Of a DNA stretch of 5,113 nucleotides, positions 1 to 3,810 are shown piece by piece; position 1 is the stretch's first letter; each line of letters starts with the position of its first letter. The stretch lies in the NCBI GenBank assembly GCA_013619005.1, contig JABXKY010000046.1, positions 1 through 5,113 on the forward strand, given 5' to 3'. The position numbers and the translations under genes were made by a program. This DNA is from Candidatus Bathyarchaeota archaeon (lineage in GTDB: Archaea; Thermoproteota; Bathyarchaeia; TCS64). The notes below the pieces were generated by a model, which had not been told where the DNA came from, searched no databases, and was given only the letters and a program-made list of their open reading frames with translations.

Positions 1-175
1 ATACGAGACCTGGGAACCGTTTGGGGTTGTACTCGACGTTCCTGAATACCTTGAGGATATCAAGCAGGTCCATCTTCTGGCCGAGGGTTACTGATGCCAC
101 GACGTTCACTATGTTGATGTCCAGATCCAAGGAATCTACAATTGGTTCAATTAACGTGATATGTTCTTGTGTCAA
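1..175 (-). CDS. tbp: TATA-binding protein (TBP), N-terminal part, cut by the left edge
   Basis: This is the archaeal general transcription factor that binds box A promoter elements and, with TFB, recruits RNA polymerase. The 58 visible residues include IVNVVASVTLGQKMDL (residues 22-37) and VEYNPKRFPGLV (47-58), the opening strand, helix and FPGLV turn of the first TBP repeat. The full protein is normally about 180-200 residues, so roughly two thirds lies outside the window. The frame has a stop shortly upstream (in the 207-220 area) and contains no ATG before residue 35, which is inside the fold. The TTG at 175-173 is therefore the best start; it has a GGAG Shine-Dalgarno-type site 8 bases upstream. 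This leaves about 20 residues before the conserved fold (MTQEHITLIEPIVDSLDLDI), somewhat longer and more acidic than in many archaeal TBPs. The family call is secure; the exact start is less so. Confidence 0.93.
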   Translation of the reverse strand, partial: MTQEHITLIEPIVDSLDLDINIVNVVASVTLGQKMDLLDILKVFRNVEYNPKRFPGLV

Positions 176-180
176 ATTTA

Positions 181-187
181 TCTCTCC
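181..187 (-). promoter_or_regulatory. Ribosome binding site supporting the TTG start of TBP
   Basis: The minus strand reads GGAGAGA here, with GGAG ending 8 bases before the TTG at 175. It decides the start, because the frame offers no ATG or GTG between the upstream stop and the conserved fold. Confidence 0.6.
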
Positions 188-260
188 GCCATGGGTCCAA
201 GCATCGTTTCCTTGGGGTTAGAAGAATTGAACAAGCGTGATGGATATATCTTCATCCCGG

Positions 261-268
261 TTTAAATA
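261..268 (-). promoter_or_regulatory. Candidate box A (TATA) element for TBP
   Basis: The minus strand reads TATTTAAA, close to the archaeal box A consensus, preceded by the purine-containing bases CGAGATG where TFB would contact. Initiation about 26 bases downstream would fall near 238 and give a leader of roughly 60 bases, consistent with the use of a Shine-Dalgarno site. A second A/T stretch (GATATATCC on the minus strand, 242-250) is an alternative and would shorten the leader. The core TTTAAA is symmetric, so it could also be read on the plus strand. Inferred from sequence only. Confidence 0.4.
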
Positions 269-335
269 CATCTCGATGAACCAGGATTTTAGGCGCGCCG
301 GTATAGGATAAATCTCTAGATTTATTCCATATAGC

Positions 336-341
336 TATAAA
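336..341 (+). promoter_or_regulatory. Candidate box A (TATA) element for the D-aminoacylase gene
   Basis: TATAAA lies 31-36 bases before the TTG start at 372, so initiation would fall near 362-365 and leave a very short leader. A second candidate, TTTATT at 321-326, would start transcripts near 348 and keep the weak GTGA ribosome-binding motif in the leader. The 176-371 interval otherwise holds the TBP promoter on the other strand and a GGCGCGCC palindrome at 292-299. I see no RNA gene in it. Confidence 0.4.
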
Positions 342-360
342 CTCAGCTCTCCGTAGATCA

Positions 361-365
361 AGTGA
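361..365 (+). promoter_or_regulatory. Weak ribosome binding site before the TTG start at 372
   Basis: AGTGA matches the GGTGA part of the archaeal anti-Shine-Dalgarno complement and sits 6 bases before TTG 372. The TGA at 363-365 is an in-frame stop, so translation cannot begin further upstream and TTG 372 is the first possible start. Confidence 0.35.
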
Positions 366-371
366 CCCTTT

Positions 372-1943
372 TTGATTTATGACTTGATTATCAGGAATGG
401 CAGAATCATGGATGGCTCAGGGAATCCATGGTTTCATGCAGACGTTGGCATAAAAGGTGACAAGATAACCTCGATAGGTAACCCTGAGGACGCGGCTGCT
501 ATTCGAGTCATCGATGCAAGTGGCATGATTGTAGCCCCCGGATTCATAGATATTCACAGCCACAGTGACTACCCCATACTCATCGAGCCTGAGGGGCACA
601 GCAAGATCAGACAGGGTGTCACCACCGAGGTTATAGGTAACTGCGGCAGCTCAGCAGCTCCCATGAATCAGGGACTAAGGGAGTACCGTGACAAGTACGA
701 TAAATCCCAGCTTGGCGAGGACTTTGAGTTCAGCTGGGGCTCCATGAAGGAGTACCTAGACCTTGTACGCAGTAAAGGTATCAGTTTCAACATCGTGCCC
801 CTCGTGGGACACGGAACCCTCAGGCAGAACACCATCGGTAACGACAACAGACCACCAACAAAGGAGGAGTACAAGGAGATGAAGAGGCTTCTAGCCCAGT
901 CGCTGGACGAAGGTGCATGGGGATTATCAACGGGGTTGATCTACACGCCTAACTTGTACGCGAAGACTGATGAAATCATCGAACTGGTGCAGACCCTGAA
1001 AGAGCGTGACGGTTTATACGCCAGTCACATCAGGGGCGAGGGTGACACCCTCATCGAAGCAGTGGAGGAAGCCATCAAGATAGGCGAGGAAACAGGGGTC
1101 AAGACCCAGATTTCCCACTTCAAGGCATGCGGCAGCAGGAACTGGGGAAAATCCGAGAACACACTCAGGATGATTCAGGACGCCCGTGACCGGGGTTTGG
1201 ATATCACCTTTGACCAGTATCCATACATTGCATCCAGCACAGGTCTGGCATCAATCTTACCCTCATGGGCTCATGAGGGAGGCGCCGAGAAACTCTTGCA
1301 GCGCATAGCGGACCCTGAGACAAGGGAGAAGCTACGGGCTGAACCGACGGAGGAGATGGAGGACTGGACTAGGCTGCTAGTAGCCCACGCCGCGCACACA
1401 CCTGAATACGAGGGAAAAACGGTTCAGGAGATAGCCGAACAGGAGGGAAAGACACCCTTCGACGCCATGTGTGACATGCTAATAGCCGAGGATGCACAAG
1501 TCGCGATCATCCTTTACGAGATGTGCGAGGAGGACGTCCAGAGGATAATGCAGGACCCCAACGGCATGATTGGAAGCGACGGCAGAGCTATGTCACCCGA
1601 TGGAGTGTTCGGAAAGGGCAAGTTCCATCCAAGGTATTACGGTACATTCCCACGTGTGCTTGGGCATTATGTCAAGTCCGGAGTCATCAACCTGCAGGAG
1701 GCGCTTCGAAAAATGACAAGCGCACCAGCCCAGCGCCTAGGGATAAAGGACAGGGGGCTTCTAAGGGAGGGTTTCATGGCGGACATCACTATCTTTAACC
1801 CGGATACGGTGAATGATGTTGCGACGTTCACTGACCCCCACAGGTACGCCTCAGGCATTCCCTACGTTATTGTGAACGGTGTCGTGGTGATCGACGAGGG
1901 AAAACACACTGGTGCTTTGCCGGGTAAACCCCTCATCAAATAA
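372..1943 (+). CDS. dan: D-aminoacylase (N-acyl-D-amino-acid deacylase)
   Basis: A 523-residue metal-dependent amidohydrolase that hydrolyses N-acyl-D-amino acids to a D-amino acid and a carboxylate. It has no signal peptide, so it should act in the cytoplasm. The order of motifs is that of the family: N-terminal beta-sandwich start YDLIIRNGRIMDGSGNPW (3-20); metal motif GFIDIHSHSD (57-66) with H62 and H64; the ENCG-type cysteine C91 in GNCGSS; GLSTGLIYTP (184-193); H219 in ASHIRGEGD; H249 and K251 in QISHFKA; DQYPY (281-285); the catalytic aspartate D403 in GSDGRA; HPRYYGTFPRVLG (419-431); and a C-terminal sandwich return (ADITIFNPDTV, VNGVVV). These match the zinc ligands and general base known from the Alcaligenes enzyme. 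Length is typical and no key residue is missing. The start is TTG, giving M-I-Y-D, which agrees with relatives. Substrate preference (D-Ala, D-Leu, D-Glu or D-Asp derivatives) cannot be read from the sequence. It converges on alanine racemase. Confidence 0.93.
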   Translation: MIYDLIIRNGRIMDGSGNPWFHADVGIKGDKITSIGNPEDAAAIRVIDASGMIVAPGFIDIHSHSDYPILIEPEGHSKIRQGVTTEVIGNCGSSAAPMNQGLREYRDKYDKSQLGEDFEFSWGSMKEYLDLVRSKGISFNIVPLVGHGTLRQNTIGNDNRPPTKEEYKEMKRLLAQSLDEGAWGLSTGLIYTPNLYAKTDEIIELVQTLKERDGLYASHIRGEGDTLIEAVEEAIKIGEETGVKTQISHFKACGSRNWGKSENTLRMIQDARDRGLDITFDQYPYIASSTGLASILPSWAHEGGAEKLLQRIADPETREKLRAEPTEEMEDWTRLLVAHAAHTPEYEGKTVQEIAEQEGKTPFDAMCDMLIAEDAQVAIILYEMCEEDVQRIMQDPNGMIGSDGRAMSPDGVFGKGKFHPRYYGTFPRVLGHYVKSGVINLQEALRKMTSAPAQRLGIKDRGLLREGFMADITIFNPDTVNDVATFTDPHRYASGIPYVIVNGVVVIDEGKHTGALPGKPLIK

Positions 1944-1944
1944 G

Positions 1945-3126
1945 TTACAGAGTTTTCTTTTCGTGAAGGTAGTCAACCACCTTAACGACGCGTCCATCCT
2001 TGAGGTAAACCCTTGGGACACGTCGGGAGACGCTGGAGACAACCTCGTCTGTTATCGAACCCATCCAGTCTGCTACATCGGAAGCAGTGGGCTCACCTGA
2101 ACATCCATCCCCGAAGAGAACCACGGAGTCACCAACAGCGGGTTTGTACACATCTGTGAGATCAACCATGGTCTGATCCATACAGACCCGACCCACTACT
2201 GGAGCTCTATCATTCCCAACCCAGACCTCTGCCTTGTTGGATAGCGCCCGGCTGTACCCATCGGCGTACCCTACTGAAAGACTTCCTAGACAACTTTCTC
2301 TCTTTGTAGTGTAAGTGAGCCCATAGCTGACCCCTGTCCCTGGAGGTACAGTTTTCACATGGGTAACCCTTGTTTTCAAGGTCATCACGGGCTTCAACAT
2401 AACGGTATCCCTCTTGATGAGTCCTGAGGGATAGAGACCGTACAATATACAGCCCGGTCTAACCAGGTCAAGGCTGAACTCGGGGAGATCAATGATTGCT
2501 GCGCTGTTATTTGTGTGTTTGAGAGGGATATTGACGCCTTGTTCAGTTAAACGGTCCAAGAAACCTGTGAACACGTTGAATTGTTTCCGTGTATAACTTT
2601 TATCCTCTGAGTCTGCTAACGCAAAATGGGTAAAGATACCCTCGATGTTGATGCCCGGCATATCTTTGATCATGTATATGGATTCAATTGTTGCTTCATC
2701 AGGCTGGAAACCAATCCTTCCCAGTCCAGTGTCGATCTTGATGTGAAGATTAATGGTGCCCTCAACTTTTTCAGCGGCAGCATTGAAACCTTCGGCGCAT
2801 TGGATGGAGTAAACAGTGGGAGTTAGGTTCCATTTGAGGATGGGCTCCGCTTGTTCAGGTGATGTATACCCGAGAATCAATATAGGGGCGGTGGTCCCTG
2901 CCCTGCGTAACTCAACTGCCTCAGACAGTGTCGCTACGGCTAACATATCAGCACCGTTTTCAAGTAATACCCTTGAAGATTCAACAGAGCCGTGCCCATA
3001 GGCGTTCGCCTTCACAACTGCCATTATCTTAGATTTGGAAGGAACAATGGATCGAATCTCCATTATATTGTGGCGTAGAGAATCTAGATTTATTTCAGCC
3101 CAAACTGGCATTGAAGGCAGATGCAT
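1945..3126 (-). CDS. alr: Alanine racemase (PLP-dependent)
   Basis: A complete 393-residue cytoplasmic fold-type III PLP enzyme that interconverts L- and D-alanine. The N-terminal barrel starts with VWAEINLDSLRHNI (8-21) and carries the PLP lysine K39 in AVVKANAYGHG. KIDTGLGRIGF (130-140) holds R137, which binds the PLP phenol oxygen/substrate region. HTNNSAA (204-210) and RPGCILYG (223-230) are phosphate- and ring-contact segments. The C-terminal domain supplies the second catalytic base Y287 in GYADGY, then GRVCMDQTMVD (312-322) and a SRRVPRVYL end motif. Length is usual for the family. ATG 3126 is chosen over the internal ATG at 3111 because a box A element lies about 27 bases upstream of it, as for a leaderless mRNA. 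The position equal to Tyr354 of the Geobacillus enzyme is Arg here (VSRRVPR). The convergent D-aminoacylase neighbour suggests use in D-amino acid breakdown; biosynthetic use is the alternative. Confidence 0.95.
   Translation of the reverse strand: MHLPSMPVWAEINLDSLRHNIMEIRSIVPSKSKIMAVVKANAYGHGSVESSRVLLENGADMLAVATLSEAVELRRAGTTAPILILGYTSPEQAEPILKWNLTPTVYSIQCAEGFNAAAEKVEGTINLHIKIDTGLGRIGFQPDEATIESIYMIKDMPGINIEGIFTHFALADSEDKSYTRKQFNVFTGFLDRLTEQGVNIPLKHTNNSAAIIDLPEFSLDLVRPGCILYGLYPSGLIKRDTVMLKPVMTLKTRVTHVKTVPPGTGVSYGLTYTTKRESCLGSLSVGYADGYSRALSNKAEVWVGNDRAPVVGRVCMDQTMVDLTDVYKPAVGDSVVLFGDGCSGEPTASDVADWMGSITDEVVSSVSRRVPRVYLKDGRVVKVVDYLHEKKTL
1953..1961 (+). terminator. T-rich tract after the D-aminoacylase stop
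   Basis: TTTTCTTTT begins 9 bases after the D-aminoacylase stop codon. Archaeal RNA polymerase terminates at such T-runs without needing a hairpin. The same bases encode the lysine-rich tail EKKTL of alanine racemase on the other strand, so the terminator would sit inside the opposing gene. No comparable run is seen just downstream of the racemase stop on the minus strand; only TTTT appears, near 1900. Confidence 0.45.
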
Positions 3127-3149
3127 AATGGATTGTGTTAGTCGTTCAC

Positions 3150-3157
3150 ATTAAATA
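3150..3157 (-). promoter_or_regulatory. Box A (TATA) element for alanine racemase, leaderless spacing
   Basis: The minus strand reads TATTTAAT centred about 27 bases upstream of the A of ATG 3126. That is the usual box A to start-site distance in archaea, so the transcript should begin at or next to the start codon. No Shine-Dalgarno motif precedes ATG 3126, which agrees with a leaderless message. Confidence 0.6.
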
Positions 3158-3171
3158 GTTAACCCGTTTTG

Positions 3172-3282
3172 ATGCGCGCGTATGACATAGTGGGATATGT
3201 ATTGGAGGACATGGAGACTATTTGCATTAAGGTTGGGTATTATGATGGAGAAACTCATGTGATACCTTGGGAGATTCCATAG
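3172..3282 (+). CDS. Possible 36-residue small protein, or head of a decayed gene
   Basis: ATG at 3172 opens a 36-codon frame ending in TAG at 3280-3282. The product starts MRAYDIVGYVLEDMETICIK and ends THVIPWEIP. Residue use (alternating hydrophobic and acidic residues, YDIVGYV strand, IPWEIP end) is more protein-like than random AT-rich translation. The beginning faintly recalls short archaeal zinc-binding proteins with a YDIVGY opening, but only one cysteine (C18) is present, so a zinc site is not supported. No ribosome binding site is seen, and the A/T box at 3150-3157 is too near for a standard plus-strand start. It could be a real microprotein, the first part of a gene broken near 3280, or chance. 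Function unknown. Confidence 0.25.
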   Translation: MRAYDIVGYVLEDMETICIKVGYYDGETHVIPWEIP

Positions 3283-3294
3283 CATATGCATATG
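3283..3294. repeat. Perfect 12-bp palindrome CATATGCATATG
   Basis: CATATG occurs twice in tandem, giving a perfect 12-bp palindrome directly after the TAG of the 36-codon frame. It could be a dimeric regulator site; nothing nearby tells which. Chance is possible in AT-rich DNA. Confidence 0.4.
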
Positions 3295-3324
3295 TTAGAA
3301 TAAATAGAAAAAATAGGTTAGAAG

Positions 3325-3335
3325 GCGCGCGCGCG
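3325..3335. repeat. Alternating GC tract, 11 bases
   Basis: GCGCGCGCGCG, the longest of a set of purely alternating G/C runs that includes 3174-3180 (7 bases), 3406-3414 (9 bases) and the GGCGCGCC palindrome at 292-299. All are in non-coding DNA of this window, and I found no GCGCGC inside the well-supported genes. Such DNA can adopt the left-handed Z form and contains the GCGCGC hexamer recognised by some restriction-modification systems. Confidence 0.8.
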
Positions 3336-3405
3336 TTCTGGTTCCTGAGAAGGCAAAAGAGATTATCAAAAAATATGAGTCAGACACTGGAGATGTGTTG
3401 ATGTT

Positions 3406-3414
3406 GCGCGCGCG
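3406..3414. repeat. Alternating GC tract, 9 bases
   Basis: GCGCGCGCG, second longest of the alternating G/C runs, 70 bases downstream of the 11-base tract and flanked by AT-rich sequence (GATGTT before, GTTATATC after). Confidence 0.8.
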
Positions 3415-3508
3415 GTTATATCAATTTCCAAAGTCAGACTCATCGTCTCAAATCTCCTTATACTCAATGTGGGGAAATACTCTACCGAACAGTTCCCCGG
3501 AATAACAC

Positions 3509-3516
3509 TTTTATTT
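3509..3516 (+). promoter_or_regulatory. Candidate box A (TATA) element for tRNA-Phe
   Basis: TTTTATTT ends 25 bases before the first base of the mature tRNA at 3542, the spacing expected if transcription starts at or just before the tRNA 5' end. No box B-like internal evidence is needed in archaea, where tRNA genes use ordinary box A promoters. Confidence 0.5.
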
Positions 3517-3541
3517 GATCGGCATGGTTAGTTGAGTACGT

Positions 3542-3618
3542 GCCGCCGTAGCTCAGCCTGGGAGAGCGCCCGGCTGAAGACCGGGGTGCCGAGTGTTCAA
3601 ATCACTCCGGCGGCACCA
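3542..3618 (+). tRNA. tRNA-Phe, anticodon GAA, CCA end encoded
   Basis: All helices pair perfectly: acceptor GCCGCCG (3542-3548) with CGGCGGC (3608-3614), D stem GCTC with GAGC (3551-3554, 3564-3567), anticodon stem CCCGG with CCGGG (3569-3573, 3581-3585), and T stem GAGTG with CACTC (3591-3595, 3603-3607). The T loop is TTCAAAT (3596-3602) and the anticodon loop CTGAAGA places GAA at 3576-3578. The discriminator is A3615 followed by CCA at 3616-3618. The variable loop is five bases and there is no intron. It delivers phenylalanine at UUC and UUU codons. It stands alone, with its own promoter and a T-run downstream. Confidence 0.98.
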
Positions 3619-3670
3619 TTCTCGTTACTTAGCTTTTCCCCGTTTCATCTACTTTTCAGCCTTTAAGCTC

Positions 3671-3677
3671 TTTTTTT
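3671..3677 (+). terminator. T-run, probable terminator of tRNA-Phe
   Basis: Seven T residues follow a pyrimidine-rich stretch (3619-3670) about 50 bases after the tRNA 3' end. Archaeal polymerase stops in such runs. Shorter T4 groups at 3637-3640 and 3653-3656 may end some transcripts earlier. Confidence 0.5.
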
Positions 3678-3684
3678 CCAGATA

Positions 3685-3692
3685 TTATATTA
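3685..3692 (+). promoter_or_regulatory. Candidate distal box A for the zinc-ribbon/HhH gene
   Basis: TTATATTA is the best match to box A in the 3619-3808 interval. Initiation about 26 bases downstream would fall near 3713 and give a leader of roughly 95 bases that contains the nested inverted repeats. A closer candidate, TTTTTAAT at 3772-3779, would start transcripts near 3801 with a leader of about 8 bases and would fit the absence of a Shine-Dalgarno site before ATG 3809. Sequence alone does not decide between them. Confidence 0.35.
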
Positions 3693-3728
3693 TTCGCCAG
3701 ATAAATCAACTGAAAAATTTCAAAGGGT

Positions 3729-3810
3729 ATCGGATAATGGATCGAATATACTGTATTTGCATCCATTTCCGTTTTTAATCACAACCCAAACCACTTTATG
3801 ACTATCCGAT
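3729..3810. repeat. Nested inverted repeats ending in the start codon at 3809
   Basis: The outer arms are ATCGGATA (3729-3736) and TATCCGAT (3803-3810), a perfect 8-bp pair whose right arm includes the first two bases of ATG 3809. Immediately inside the left arm, ATGGAT (3737-3742) pairs with ATCCAT (3761-3766) across an 18-base AT-rich spacer. If transcribed from the distal box A, the outer pair could mask the start codon; as DNA the arms could bind a dimeric regulator. Confidence 0.4.

Larger units (their letters stand above)
3317..3505 (+). pseudogene. Start-less open frame, possible gene remnant
   Basis: From just after a TAG at 3314-3316 to TAA at 3503-3505 there are 62 sense codons with no early ATG. 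The translation includes RARVLVPEKAKEIIKKYE, which looks like a strand followed by an amphipathic helix, then DTGDVLMLRARLYQF. The only standard starts are internal (GTG 3395, ATG 3401), which would lose the helix. Two of the three GC tracts of this region fall in this frame and read as Arg-Ala codons. Taken with the 36-codon frame upstream in another phase, it may be the rear of a gene broken by frameshifts and stops. No homologue is recognised; a chance open frame is the main alternative. Confidence 0.2.
3127..3541. other. 415-base intergenic region with no convincing gene
   Basis: Between alanine racemase and tRNA-Phe there is AT-rich DNA interrupted by three alternating GC tracts (3174-3180, 3325-3335, 3406-3414). 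It contains the racemase promoter, a possible 36-codon gene (3172-3282), a 12-bp palindrome (3283-3294), a start-less open frame (3317-3505) and the tRNA promoter. A short inverted repeat, ATGAGTC (3375-3381) against GACTCAT (3437-3443), is also present. No insertion-sequence ends, CRISPR repeats, attachment-site copy of the tRNA 3' end or C/D box RNA could be recognised. Confidence 0.6.

Noticed and set aside
1..40. Frameshift in TBP near the FPGLV motif
   Set aside because: An apparent shift came from miscounting the G run at 23-26; with four Gs the frame reads YNPKRFPGLV without a break.
21..221. 66-codon plus-strand frame at the left edge
   Set aside because: It lies across the minus-strand TBP gene, whose TBP motifs are unmistakable, and its own translation resembles nothing.
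315..326. 12-base direct repeat TCTAGATTTATT shared with 3083-3094
   Set aside because: The second copy encodes conserved residues of alanine racemase, and about one 12-base match is expected by chance in a window of this length.
3366..3443. 25-codon minus-strand frame with an AAGGAGAT motif upstream
   Set aside because: The ribosome-site match is good, but spacing is long, no box A is evident, and the peptide (MSLTLEIDITARA...) has no recognisable feature. It also overlaps the plus-strand remnant.
3375..3443. Inverted repeat ATGAGTC/GACTCAT, also a direct repeat AGTCAGAC
   Set aside because: Arms are only 7 bases with a spacer of about 55 bases, too weak to call a structured RNA or element end.
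3595..3640. tRNA-Phe 3' end as an integration attachment site
   Set aside because: No second copy of the tRNA 3' end and no integrase gene are present in the window.
3593..3778. 61-codon plus-strand frame starting in tRNA-Phe
   Set aside because: It begins within the T arm of the tRNA and runs through the T-rich terminator and promoter DNA; its translation is low-complexity Phe/Ile-rich sequence.
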